The translations under genes and the position numbers were made by a program. Below are positions 1-8,738 of a stretch of 64,000 bases of DNA, piece by piece (positions within the stretch are counted from its first letter, which is position 1; each line of letters starts with the position of its first letter). Source of the DNA: Streptomyces sp. TRM70350. Its GTDB lineage: Bacteria; Actinomycetota; Actinomycetes; Streptomycetales; Streptomycetaceae. The notes beneath the pieces were generated by a model. It searched no databases. It was not told where the DNA came from and saw nothing but the letters and a program-made list of their open reading frames with translations. The DNA lies in NCBI RefSeq assembly GCF_019219825.1, contig NZ_JAHUXH010000031.1, positions 1-64,000 on the forward strand, in the 5' to 3' direction.

Positions 1-2204
1 ACTGGCAGGTCGGCGGCAACATCTTCGACAACGTGACCTGGTCCAGCCCGGGCAGCGAGAACTACCCGGCCGGCCCGAACCCGCAGTCCAACACCACCGT
101 CAGCATCCCGTACTCCTACCGCCTCGACGCGGCCAGTTGCGTGCCGGGCATCGTGAGCGCGACGGCGGGCGCCAACAAGGGCCTGAAGGTGTCGGACGGC
201 AACTGCACGCCGCAGTCGCCCACACCGACACCCACGCCCACCCCCACGCCCACACCGACGCCCACACCGACGCCCACACCGACGCCGACCCAGCCCAGCG
301 GGACCAACCTCAGCATCGGGGCCGGCGCCGACGGCTCCAGCAAGGCCTCCGGCACGAGCTACGGCAACGTCATCGACGGCGACATGAGCACCTACTGGTC
401 GCCGAGCGGCTCGACCGGCCGGATCTCGGTCAAGTGGGGCTCGGACACCACGGTGTCCACGATCAACGTCCGTGAGGCGGCAGGTTCCGAAGGCAACATC
501 GGCTCCTGGCGGGTCGTCGACCACGACACCGGCGACGTCCTGGCCTCCGGCAGCGGGGCGGGAGTCATCACCTTCCCCGCGACGTCGCTGAGCAAGATCA
601 ACTTCGAGATCACCAGCTCGAACGGCACGCCGAGGGTCGCCGAGTTCGAGACCTACGCCGGATCGCCGCCGGACGACGGGACCACCGAGCCGCCGGACAA
701 CGCCGAGACGGTGCGGTTCGAGGCCGAGTCCTCCTCGGCGACGTGCGACGGCACGATCGACTCCAACCACTCCGGCTACTCCGGCACCGGGTTCTGCAAC
801 ACCGACAATGCCTCCGGTGCGGCTGCCGGGTTCACCATCGAGGCGGCCGACGCCGGCTCCGCGACCTTGAAGGTCGGGTTCGCCAACGGCGGCTCATCGG
901 CCCGGAGCGCGGACCTGGTCGTCAACGGCTCGACGGTCCAGTCGGTCTCCTTCGAGGCCACCGGCGCGTGGAACACCTGGTCCACCAAGTCCCTGACGGC
1001 GCAGCTGGGTTCGGGCACCAACACCGTCCGGCTGGTCGCCACCGGCTCGGCGGGCCTGCCGAACATCGACTACCTGGACTCCTCGACCGGCACCCCGCCC
1101 GACAATGGCGGCAACCCGCCGACCGGGGACGCGCTGTACGTGGCGCCGGGCGGCAGCGACGGCGCCTCCGGGAGCCAGTCGGACCCGACGACGCTCACCG
1201 CGGCGATCAGCCGGATCGAGCCCGGCGGGACGATCTACATGCGCGGGGGTACCTACAACTTCTCGCAGACGGTCCACATCGAGCCGGGCAACGACGGCAC
1301 CTCGGGCAACCGCACCGAGCTGTTCGCCTACCCGGGTGAGACCCCGGTGCTGAACTTCTCGGCCCAGAGCGAGAACTCGTCCAACCGCGGCCTGGCGATC
1401 GGCGGTGACTGGTGGCATCTGCAGGGCCTCGTCGTCGAACGCGCCGGTGACAACGGGATCCTCCTGGGCGGAAGCAACAACATCATCGAGCGGGTGATGA
1501 CGCGGTTCAACCGCGACACCGGGCTGCAGCTGTCGCGCTACACCGCCGGTGCGCCGTCCTCGCAGTGGCCGTCGAACAACCTCATCACCAGCTCGGAGTC
1601 GCACGACAACGCCGACTCCGACGGCGAGGACGCCGACGGATTCGCTCCGAAGCTCACCGTGGGTCCGGGGAACGTCTTCCGGTACTGCGTCGCCCACAAC
1701 AACATCGATGACGGCTGGGACATGTTCACCAAGGGCGACACCGGCCCGATCGGAGAGGTCACCATCGAGGACTCGCTCGCGTACGAGAACGGGACGCTCT
1801 CCAACGGCGGCCAGGCCGGAAACGGCGACCGCAACGGGTTCAAGCTCGGCGGCGAGGACATCGCGGTCGACCACACCGTGCGGCGGACCATCGCCTTCGA
1901 CAACGGCAAGCACGGGTTCACCTACAACAGGAACCCCGGGTCGATGACGATCGAGAACAACCTGAGCATCGGCAACGAGGAGCGCAACTACAACTTCGAC
2001 GCGGGTGACTCGACGTTCCGGAACAACACCTCCTGCGACAGCGGGTCGAATGACCGGATCGTCGGCGACGACGCCGGCGGAAACCAGTGGTGGTCCGGTT
2101 CCAACGGGTCCAGGTGCTCCCAGTACTCCGGAGCCCTGGACTGGCAATTCGCCTCGGACGGTCGCCTGCTGGTGACCATAGGAGGAAATCCCGTCAACCT
2201 GTAG
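1..2204 (+). CDS. Multidomain secreted pectate lyase, PL1 C-terminal end / CBM / CBM35 / PL9 (5' truncated)
   Basis: The frame is open from base 3, so the gene begins before the window. The first 55 or so residues, ending in VSDGNC, look like the tail of a PL1 pectate lyase (SYRLDAASCVPGIV segment). A Pro-Thr linker follows, then an F5/8-like carbohydrate-binding domain (NLSIGAGADGSS onward), a CBM35 (VRFEAESS to NIDYLD) and a C-terminal right-handed beta-helix domain of the PL9 type with NADSDGEDADGFAPKL and NGDRNGFKLGG. The enzyme would be extracellular and cleave polygalacturonate by beta-elimination with two catalytic modules; PL9 lyases use calcium. A strong hairpin follows the stop. The PL9 and CBM35 assignments are firm. 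The PL1 assignment rests on the short visible tail. The two genes downstream are also plant-wall enzymes. Confidence 0.85.
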   Translation, partial: WQVGGNIFDNVTWSSPGSENYPAGPNPQSNTTVSIPYSYRLDAASCVPGIVSATAGANKGLKVSDGNCTPQSPTPTPTPTPTPTPTPTPTPTPTPTQPSGTNLSIGAGADGSSKASGTSYGNVIDGDMSTYWSPSGSTGRISVKWGSDTTVSTINVREAAGSEGNIGSWRVVDHDTGDVLASGSGAGVITFPATSLSKINFEITSSNGTPRVAEFETYAGSPPDDGTTEPPDNAETVRFEAESSSATCDGTIDSNHSGYSGTGFCNTDNASGAAAGFTIEAADAGSATLKVGFANGGSSARSADLVVNGSTVQSVSFEATGAWNTWSTKSLTAQLGSGTNTVRLVATGSAGLPNIDYLDSSTGTPPDNGGNPPTGDALYVAPGGSDGASGSQSDPTTLTAAISRIEPGGTIYMRGGTYNFSQTVHIEPGNDGTSGNRTELFAYPGETPVLNFSAQSENSSNRGLAIGGDWWHLQGLVVERAGDNGILLGGSNNIIERVMTRFNRDTGLQLSRYTAGAPSSQWPSNNLITSSESHDNADSDGEDADGFAPKLTVGPGNVFRYCVAHNNIDDGWDMFTKGDTGPIGEVTIEDSLAYENGTLSNGGQAGNGDRNGFKLGGEDIAVDHTVRRTIAFDNGKHGFTYNRNPGSMTIENNLSIGNEERNYNFDAGDSTFRNNTSCDSGSNDRIVGDDAGGNQWWSGSNGSRCSQYSGALDWQFASDGRLLVTIGGNPVNL
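219..290 (+). repeat. Tandem repeat encoding a Pro-Thr linker
   Basis: Short cytosine-rich units (CCCACACCGACG and variants) repeat about six times and encode an alternating PT tract of about 25 residues. It separates the PL1 tail from the first binding module and is a typical flexible linker of secreted actinobacterial glycan-active enzymes. The tract is likely to vary in length between strains. Confidence 0.9.
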
Positions 2205-2241
2205 CCGATCCAGCCGACGGAGCCGGCATCGACAAAACCCT

Positions 2242-2276
2242 GGCCGGCCCGTCCGAATGAACCGGACGGGCCGGCC
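2242..2276 (+). terminator. Intrinsic terminator after the PL1/PL9 lyase gene
   Basis: A perfect 14-bp inverted repeat (GGCCGGCCCGTCCG at 2242-2255 and its complement at 2263-2276) surrounds a 7-nt loop, 37 bp after the stop codon. There is no long T-tract, which is usual for Streptomyces terminators. It separates this gene from the next PL9 gene, which therefore probably has its own promoter in 2277-2360. Confidence 0.85.
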
Positions 2277-2381
2277 GTTCCACGTCTTCACACCACTCCC
2301 GGCGGGGCCGCGACCCCCGTAAAAAGCAGGTAATGCAGTCAGTTGTGAAATCTCATGTCGCACAGGGAGGTTGTACCGAAT

Positions 2382-4022
2382 ATGTCACTCAGTGGAATGC
2401 GAGTTCATGGCAAGCGGTCGAGAGCGGTGCGGATCGCCTTGACGGCGGTACTGGGCCTGCTCGCCGCCGTCGCGCTCGCGTCGCCGTCGTCGTCGACGGC
2501 GGCGGCGCAGACCAGCACGCTCACCGTCGCGACCAACGGCGACGACGCCAACCCCGGCACCGTCGCCGCTCCCCTGCGAACCATCCAGCGCGCCGTCGAT
2601 CTGGCCGAACCCGGCACCGTGATCCAGATCCGCGGCGGCACCTACGACCCCAGCGTCAACATCCGCATCCAGAAGAGCGGCACCGCCTCACAGCCGATCA
2701 CCATGCGCGCCTACGGCGGTGAGCATGTCGTCATCGACGGCGAGAAGATGCCCAACACCCCCGCCCCCTTGGGTGAGTCGTACCCGCGCATCGAGCGCGG
2801 CGCGATCCACGTCGCCGGCGACTGGTGGCGCTTCGAGGACCTGGAGATCATCAACGGACCCTACGGAATCTTCGCCATCGAGTCCGACAACAACATCTAC
2901 CGGGACCTGGTCACCCGCGAGAACTACGAGACCGGGCTGCACCTCGTGCTCGACTCCAGCGACAACCAGGTCATCAACCTCGACAGCTACGGCAACCGGG
3001 ACCCGCGCAAGAACGGCGAGAGCGCCGACGGGCTGGCCATCAAACAGGGCACCGGCTCGGGCAACACCGTGGTCGGGGCCAGGTTGTGGAACAACGCCGA
3101 CGACGGCTTCGACTCCTGGGAATTCCTCAGCCCGATCCGCATCGAGGACTCGGTCGCGTGGGGCAACGGCGTCAACCGCTGGGGCTTCCCCGAATGGGAG
3201 GGCGACGGCAACGGCTTCAAGCTCGGACGCGGCGACACCGACCACGTCGTGACCAACAGCATCGCCTTCGACAACGCCGTGGGCGGATTCATCGACAACG
3301 GCAACACCGCCTCGCTGCGGCTGGAGAACAACACCGCCTGGGACAACGGCGGCAGCGGGTTCCTCTTCAACCGCTCGACCTCGACGCTGAACCGGAACCT
3401 GTCCGTGAGCAACGGCAGCGGCGTCCACCTCGGGCCGTCCGGCGGCAGCGGCAACTCCTGGGACATCAAGGACGACTGGAGCAACGCCGACCTGGTCAGC
3501 ACCGGCACTTCGACCATCAAGGGCCCGCGCGAGGCCGACGGCTCGATTCCCGCCACGGACTTCCTGCTCCCGCGGGACCACCCGGACCTCGGCGCCGACT
3601 TCAGCGGCGACGGCGGCAACACGGGCGACCCGGGCCGATACGAGGCCGAGGACGCTCCGGCCACCTGCGCCGGCTCCATCGACGCCAACCACTCCGGATT
3701 CTCCGGGACGGGGTTCTGCAACACCGACAATGCCTCCGGTGCGGCAGCGCGGTTCACTGTCGAAGCCGCCGGTTCCGGCACGGCTACGGTGAAGATCCGC
3801 TACGCCAACGGTGGCTCGTCCGCCCGACCTGCCGACATCGTCGTCAACGGCTCCACGGCGCAGCCGATCTCGTTCGAGACCACCGGCGCGTGGGCCAACT
3901 GGGCGACCGCGGCGGTCACCCTGCGGCTGAACGCGGGCAACAACGCGATCTCGCTGACCGCGACCGGTTCCGACGGCCTGCCGAACATCGACTACCTGGA
4001 CGTCACGACCGGCGCCGCCTGA
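2382..4022 (+). CDS. Secreted PL9 pectate lyase with C-terminal CBM35
   Basis: The 546-residue product starts with a signal peptide (KRSRAVRIALTAVLGLLAAV, Ala-rich cleavage region near residue 42). A PL9-type parallel beta-helix follows (GTVIQIRGGTYDP, NGESADGLAIKQG, NADDGFDSWEF, GDGNGFKLGRG), then a CBM35 from about residue 425 (RYEAEDAPATC to PNIDYLD). It would cut pectate outside the cell. The ATG at 2382 is chosen because AGGGAGG lies at 2364-2370; in-frame ATGs at 2355 and 2397 are alternatives. Its CBM35 is very close to that of the preceding lyase, including a 35-bp identical stretch. Together the two enzymes suggest pectin use. Confidence 0.9.
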   Translation: MSLSGMRVHGKRSRAVRIALTAVLGLLAAVALASPSSSTAAAQTSTLTVATNGDDANPGTVAAPLRTIQRAVDLAEPGTVIQIRGGTYDPSVNIRIQKSGTASQPITMRAYGGEHVVIDGEKMPNTPAPLGESYPRIERGAIHVAGDWWRFEDLEIINGPYGIFAIESDNNIYRDLVTRENYETGLHLVLDSSDNQVINLDSYGNRDPRKNGESADGLAIKQGTGSGNTVVGARLWNNADDGFDSWEFLSPIRIEDSVAWGNGVNRWGFPEWEGDGNGFKLGRGDTDHVVTNSIAFDNAVGGFIDNGNTASLRLENNTAWDNGGSGFLFNRSTSTLNRNLSVSNGSGVHLGPSGGSGNSWDIKDDWSNADLVSTGTSTIKGPREADGSIPATDFLLPRDHPDLGADFSGDGGNTGDPGRYEAEDAPATCAGSIDANHSGFSGTGFCNTDNASGAAARFTVEAAGSGTATVKIRYANGGSSARPADIVVNGSTAQPISFETTGAWANWATAAVTLRLNAGNNAISLTATGSDGLPNIDYLDVTTGAA

Positions 4023-4108
4023 CGGTCGGGACCGGGATCTGAATCAAGAGGCCGTCTCAACGGGTTCGTTCACAGATCCGCGCGCCATCACCAGCGGAAA
4101 GGTCACTG

Positions 4109-5626
4109 ATGAAAAAGTGGTTCAGAATCCGATCTCGGTTCACGGCCGTGCTGATTGCCGCCTTAGCCACGATCACATTCACTGTCGCTGCCGGCCCGCC
4201 GCCCGCGTCGGCACAGGCCGACGCACTTCCCAGCAGCTTCGAGTGGGAGTCGAGCGGCGAACTGGTCGCACCGCGGCAGACGGCTCCGGGCCGTGAGCTG
4301 GTTTCGATCAAGGATCCGACAGTGGTCAGCGTGGGCGGCGAGTACCACGTCTACGCCACCACCGCCGATACCGGCGGCGGCTGGAGCATGACCTACTTCG
4401 GTGGGTTCTCCGACTGGTCCCAGGCCGGGCAGGCGGAGCAGTACCACCTGTCGCAGACCGCGATCGGCGGCGGCTACCGCGCCGCGCCGCAGCTGTTCTA
4501 CTTCGAACCGAGAAACGAGTGGTACCTGGTCTACCAGACCGGCCTTCCGTCGTTCTCGACCCTGTCGGACCCGAGCCGGCCGCAATCGGCCAGCGCGCCG
4601 CGGAACTTCATGGGCGCTTACCCACCGATCGTCCACGACACCGCCTCAGACGCCGGATACGTGGTCGACCACTGGGTCATCTGCGACGAGGTGAAGTGCT
4701 ACCTCTTCTACAACAACGACAACAACTACTTCTTCCGCTCCGAGACGACCGTCGAGGAGTTCCCGAACGGGTTCGGCGACACCGTCGTCGTGATGGCCGA
4801 TCCCGGCAACAACCGCATCTTCGAGGCCATCAACGTCTACAAGGTCGGCGACACCGGCCAGTACATGATGGTGATCGAGGGCATCGGCTCCGACGGCAAG
4901 CGCTACTTCAACTCCTGGACCGCCGACAGCCTCGACGCGGTCGGTTCGGAGTGGACCCCGCTGGCAGCCACCGAGTCCAACCCGTTCATGCGGCACAACA
5001 ACGTCGCCTTCGCGCCCGGCGTCGAGCCGTGGACGAGCGACTTCAGCCACGGCGAGCTGATCCGCGCCTCCAACGACCAGACACTGACGATCGACCCGTG
5101 CCACCTCCAGTTCCTCTACCAGGGGAAAGACCCGAACGTCGGCGGGGACTACTCCCAGTGGCCCTGGCGCCTCGGACTGGTCACCCAGACCAACGCTCCG
5201 GCCGGCTGCGATGGCGGCGGCACCGGCGGTGGCAGTGGCGAGTTGCGGGCGGTGGCGGCGGACAAGTGTCTGGACGTGCCGAATGTGTCGACTCAGCCGG
5301 GGACGCAGTTGCAGATCTGGGACTGCTGGGGAGGGGTCAATCAGCAGTGGACTCCGACGCAGGCCGGCGAGCTGACGGTGTACTCCGGTGGCGACCGGCG
5401 ATGCCTGGACGCCGCGGGCAGCGGTACCGCCAACGGTACGGCGGCGACCATCTGGACGTGCCACGGCGGGGACAACCAGAAATGGAACCTGAACGCCGAC
5501 GGGACCATCACCTCGGCGCAGTCCGGGCTCTGCCTCGACGTCAGCAACTACGCGACGACCAACGGCGCCAAAGTCCACCTGTGGACCTGCCACGGCGGCA
5601 GCAACCAGCAGTGGACCCTCGCATGA
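4109..5626 (+). CDS. Secreted GH62 alpha-L-arabinofuranosidase with ricin-type CBM13
   Basis: The product has 505 residues. A signal peptide occupies about residues 1-36 (MKKWFRIRS, hydrophobic core, ASAQA). A GH62 five-bladed propeller spans about 42-365 (SIKDPTVV with Asp69, a GH62 catalytic-region motif; RNFMGAYPPIVHD; RHNNVAFAPGVEPW; DPCHLQFLYQG). A Gly-Ser linker leads to a ricin-B beta-trefoil with three QxW-type repeats (NQQW, NQKW, NQQW). GH62 enzymes remove arabinose side chains from arabinoxylan and arabinan, and the trefoil binds sugars. The start has GGAAAGG at 4096-4102. The clustering with pectate lyases fits a plant-wall debranching role. The 149 bp after the stop contain nothing I recognise. 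Confidence 0.93.
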   Translation: MKKWFRIRSRFTAVLIAALATITFTVAAGPPPASAQADALPSSFEWESSGELVAPRQTAPGRELVSIKDPTVVSVGGEYHVYATTADTGGGWSMTYFGGFSDWSQAGQAEQYHLSQTAIGGGYRAAPQLFYFEPRNEWYLVYQTGLPSFSTLSDPSRPQSASAPRNFMGAYPPIVHDTASDAGYVVDHWVICDEVKCYLFYNNDNNYFFRSETTVEEFPNGFGDTVVVMADPGNNRIFEAINVYKVGDTGQYMMVIEGIGSDGKRYFNSWTADSLDAVGSEWTPLAATESNPFMRHNNVAFAPGVEPWTSDFSHGELIRASNDQTLTIDPCHLQFLYQGKDPNVGGDYSQWPWRLGLVTQTNAPAGCDGGGTGGGSGELRAVAADKCLDVPNVSTQPGTQLQIWDCWGGVNQQWTPTQAGELTVYSGGDRRCLDAAGSGTANGTAATIWTCHGGDNQKWNLNADGTITSAQSGLCLDVSNYATTNGAKVHLWTCHGGSNQQWTLA

Positions 5627-5775
5627 GTCACTGACGGCACCGAATCACCCGGCAGAGCGGCACCCGTTGATCGGCACCAGCCGACGAACAGCCCCACCCG
5701 GCGTCCGCTGAACCAGCCGAGCAGCTCAGCGAGATCGCCCTCGCCCCCAAGTGGCCCGCCCGGCTCAAGTGACCG

Positions 5776-7095
5776 CTAGAAGAACTCCGCCCACGGCTGG
5801 TCCCAGATCTGCTTCACGCACAGCACCAGGAACAGCAGCCCCGCGATCGTCAGCATCCCGTTGCTCACCCAGCCGTTGCGCCACTCCCTGGGCGTGCGGT
5901 CGGTGTTGAGCAGCCAGAGCAGCGTGCCGGCGAGGAAGGGAAGGAACGCGGCGCCGAGGACGCCGTAGATGATGACCAGCCGGAACGGCTGGCCCTGGAA
6001 GAGCAGGACCATGGGCGGGAAGGTCAGCCACAGCAGGTACGCGCGGAACGGCCAGGAGCGTTCCCGCTCACCGGAGGCGATCTCCTCGCCCTTGGCCGCG
6101 TCGCGGCGACGGTAGCGCGCCACGAAGTCGGCGAACATCAGGCTCACGCCGTGCCAGACGCCGATCAGGGAGGTGAAGGAGGTGGCGAAGAAGCCGATCA
6201 GGAAGAACTTGGCGGTCACCGTGCCGTACTCGTCCTCCAGGATGCCGCCGAGCTGGATCAGTCCCTTGTCGCCGCTCTCGATGGCGATGTTCCGGGCGTG
6301 CAGGAGTTCGGCGCCGACGAAGAGCATCGCGATGACGAAGACGCCGGTGGTGGCGTAGGCGACGCGGTTGTCCAGCCGCATGACCTTCATCCAGCCGGTG
6401 TTGGTCCAGCCCTTTGCGTTGACCCAGTAGCCGTACGCGGCCAGCGTGATGGTGCCGCCGACGCCGCCGATCAGGCCGAGGGTGTTGAGGATGGAGTCCT
6501 TCTCGTCGGGGAGGACGGGGAGGAGCCCGGCGAGCGCGTCCGGGATGTTCGGGGTGACCCGGATCGCCAGGTACACCGTCACCACGAACATGACGCCGAC
6601 CAGGACGGTCATGACCTTCTCGAAGACGGCGTACTTGTTGAACCAGACGAAGACCAGGCCCACGAGAGCGCAGGCGATCCCCCACCACTCCAGGTCCATC
6701 ACGCCCGGGAACAGCGCCTGCAACGGCAGCGCGCTCGACGACATCGCCGCCGCCCCGTACACGAAGCCCCAGATCACGGCGTAGACGACGAAGAAGTACG
6801 TGGTCCAGCGGCCCAGGCTGGCCCAGCCGTCGAAGAGGGTGCGGCCGGTGGACAGGTGCCAGCGGCCCGCCGCCTCCGCGAGGGAGATCTTCACCAGGCA
6901 GCCGATGACGGCGGCCCACAGGAGGGTGTAGCCGAAGTTGCTGCCCGCGATCAGGGTCGCCACCAGGTCGCCGGCCCCGACACCGGTCGCCGCGACGACG
7001 ATTCCTGGGCCGATGTACTTCCAACTGGACTTGCGGGGGCGCGAGTCCGACTCCCCGGCCTGTGCTGCCGCTGTGTTTCCCGTGGTGTCCGCCAT
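5776..7095 (-). CDS. Nramp-family-like transporter with non-canonical metal-site motifs
   Basis: The 439-residue integral membrane protein has about 11 transmembrane helices and the Nramp opening signature (YIGPGIVVAATGVGAGDLV). At the position of the usual DPGN metal-binding motif of helix 1 it has GAGD, and the helix-6 MPH motif is replaced by YGYWVNAKG. The fold is therefore Nramp, but the substrate may not be Mn2+ or Fe2+. Some Nramp-related proteins carry other ions, so the cargo is left open. The ATG at 7095 was chosen because the protein sequence becomes Nramp-like soon after it. No clear ribosome site precedes it, and a GTG at 7152 would add 19 residues. It is not obviously in an operon. 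Confidence 0.8.
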   Translation of the reverse strand: MADTTGNTAAAQAGESDSRPRKSSWKYIGPGIVVAATGVGAGDLVATLIAGSNFGYTLLWAAVIGCLVKISLAEAAGRWHLSTGRTLFDGWASLGRWTTYFFVVYAVIWGFVYGAAAMSSSALPLQALFPGVMDLEWWGIACALVGLVFVWFNKYAVFEKVMTVLVGVMFVVTVYLAIRVTPNIPDALAGLLPVLPDEKDSILNTLGLIGGVGGTITLAAYGYWVNAKGWTNTGWMKVMRLDNRVAYATTGVFVIAMLFVGAELLHARNIAIESGDKGLIQLGGILEDEYGTVTAKFFLIGFFATSFTSLIGVWHGVSLMFADFVARYRRRDAAKGEEIASGERERSWPFRAYLLWLTFPPMVLLFQGQPFRLVIIYGVLGAAFLPFLAGTLLWLLNTDRTPREWRNGWVSNGMLTIAGLLFLVLCVKQIWDQPWAEFF

Positions 7096-7206
7096 GAAGG
7101 TCAAGTAAGCCCATGGACGGGCGGGGGACAAGAGGGCGTGCGGGATCTTCACCCGAAGTGTTCGGGGCCCTGTGTGTTCGGGAGCAAAACGGGCCCCGGC
7201 GGAGCG

Positions 7207-7701
7207 CTACGGCTGTCGCCGACCGCAGCCGTCGCACGCGCACGTGCCGAGCTCGAACCAGACGGTCTTGCCCGGCCCGTCCTGGTGGCAGCCCCAGCGC
7301 CGGGCGAGCGCCTCCACCAGGAACATCCCCCGGCCGCTCTCCGAGGTGCCCGCGTCGAGCACCTGCGGGACCCGTCGGCCGCCGTCGGACACCTCACAGC
7401 GCAGGACGCCGTGGGCGGCGGACAGCGTGAGCCGGAAGCGGCTCGCGGCGTGCAGCAGGGCGTTGGTGGCCAGTTCGCTGACCAGCAGCTCGGCCGTGGC
7501 CACCAGGTCGTCGCCGATGCCGTCCCGGTCGGCCAGCCCCCAGCTCTCCAGCTGCCGCCTCACCTCCGCGCGGGCCTCGCGGACGGCGGACGGACGCGGG
7601 CCGTACTCGACGCTCAAGTGGCCCGCGCCCATGGGTGGTTGTGGATAGGCGCCGTACCGCGGGTCGGGGTCCGGGCGGCCTTCCCCGGAGAGTTGCAGCA
7701 T
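7207..7701 (-). CDS. RsbW-like ATP-binding (HATPase_c) anti-sigma/serine kinase
   Basis: The 164-residue product has the small GHKL ATPase fold typical of the many Streptomyces RsbW/SpoIIAB-like proteins. It shows the N-box LVSELATNALLHA and the G1/G2 region CEVSDGG followed by SESGRGMFLVEALA, then the common tail WGCHQDGPGKTVWFEL. Such proteins bind or phosphorylate anti-sigma-factor antagonists in partner-switching stress circuits. It lies last of three reverse-strand regulatory genes, 88 bp after the MEDS-domain gene. An ATG at 7701 starts the family-like sequence (MLQLSGEGRPDPD). The C-terminus is Cys-rich (GTCACDGCGRR), which is unusual but of unknown meaning. Confidence 0.85.
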   Translation of the reverse strand: MLQLSGEGRPDPDPRYGAYPQPPMGAGHLSVEYGPRPSAVREARAEVRRQLESWGLADRDGIGDDLVATAELLVSELATNALLHAASRFRLTLSAAHGVLRCEVSDGGRRVPQVLDAGTSESGRGMFLVEALARRWGCHQDGPGKTVWFELGTCACDGCGRRQP

Positions 7702-7789
7702 GTCTTCAGAGTGGTGCGTATCGGGTGTGGGACACACGGGGAGGACTACCTGTTTCCATACCTGCGTCGGGGTGCGCACAGCGGTCGGG

Positions 7790-8698
7790 CTACGCGTACT
7801 GCAGGCGTACGACCGCGCCCGCGTCGTCGTCGCGTACGTCGACGTAGGCGCACACCTGCCGCGCGAACCACAGCCCCTGCCCGGGGGCGGGCTCCGCGGC
7901 GGGCGGCGGCACGAAGCCGGCCAGCGGGTCGTCGACGCGGCGCGGCGAGCGCAGCTCGCAGACGCAGGCGGGCGCCTCGCCCCACAGCAGGACCTGGCTG
8001 ACGGGGTCGAGCGGGGCCGCCGCCTCGGACACGGCCGCGGCGAACAGTTCCGCGTCGGCGGCGGGCAGGCCGTGGCCGGTGGCCCAGGTGCGCACGGCGT
8101 GCGGTTCGGGGGCGGGCAGCGGGTGCGCGTCGCGCGGGGGCGGCGGCAGCGGTACGGCGTCCAGTTCGGCGGCGATGAGCAGCGGGTCCTCGTAGACGCC
8201 GGTGCCGGGGTGGGCACGGCGGGCGGCGGCGACCACGGCCGGGCCCGCGGTGCGGGTGTCGTAGGCGCACAGGGCGGTGGTCGCGAGCGGGGCGAAGAGG
8301 AGGTTGGCGAAGGCCTCGTAGCGGATCCACTCGCTGCTCTCGCGGGCGGAGCGTCCGGCGCGGCCGCCCCAGTCGGGCTCCATCAGCAGGTGGATACGGC
8401 CCTGGGGGCCCGCGTGCTTGGCGAGGTAACCGGCGCCCTGTGCCACGGCGTTGGCGGCGGACCCGGTGTACCACTCGGTGTGCGGGATGAAGCCGACGCG
8501 GCGGGCGTCGCCGCCGAGGGCGTCGCGCAGCAGGTCGAGCCTGCCGGGGGCGGCGATGGCGACGGGCGGGGGCTCGTCGGGGGCGGCGAGGCCCTCGGTG
8601 AGGAAGGGCAGGGCGGCGGCGAGGAACTCCTCGTCGGTGGCGAAGACGGCCATGCGGTGGTCGAAGGTGCCTTGGGCAAGTGCGGGTGGGGTGAGCAT
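7790..8698 (-). CDS. MEDS-domain sensor / RsbA-like anti-sigma regulatory protein
   Basis: The 302-residue protein opens with a MEDS sensory domain (FATDEEFLAAALPFLTEGL, AIAAPGRLDLLRDAL, IHLLMEPDWGGRAGRS, YEAFANLLFAPL, CAYDTRT). It ends in a divergent HATPase-like region (ELFAAAVSEAAAPLDP, GQGLWFARQVCAYVDV). This order is that of the RsbA group of Streptomyces, thought to sense a signal and control a sigma factor. The C-terminal N-box lacks the usual Asn, so ATP binding is doubtful. The start is 40 bp downstream of the LuxR-type ATPase gene stop, so the two are probably cotranscribed. Confidence 0.82.
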   Translation of the reverse strand: MLTPPALAQGTFDHRMAVFATDEEFLAAALPFLTEGLAAPDEPPPVAIAAPGRLDLLRDALGGDARRVGFIPHTEWYTGSAANAVAQGAGYLAKHAGPQGRIHLLMEPDWGGRAGRSARESSEWIRYEAFANLLFAPLATTALCAYDTRTAGPAVVAAARRAHPGTGVYEDPLLIAAELDAVPLPPPPRDAHPLPAPEPHAVRTWATGHGLPAADAELFAAAVSEAAAPLDPVSQVLLWGEAPACVCELRSPRRVDDPLAGFVPPPAAEPAPGQGLWFARQVCAYVDVRDDDAGAVVRLQYA

Positions 8699-8738
8699 GG
8701 GGGTTCCTGTCGATTGGGGGTGTAGGGGTGGGGGGCAG

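Noticed and set aside
7096..7152. Riboswitch or leader peptide before the Nramp-like gene
   Set aside because: The short upstream stretch shows no conserved metal-riboswitch stem pattern; the 19 codons ahead of ATG 7095 have no ribosome site and are only an alternative start.
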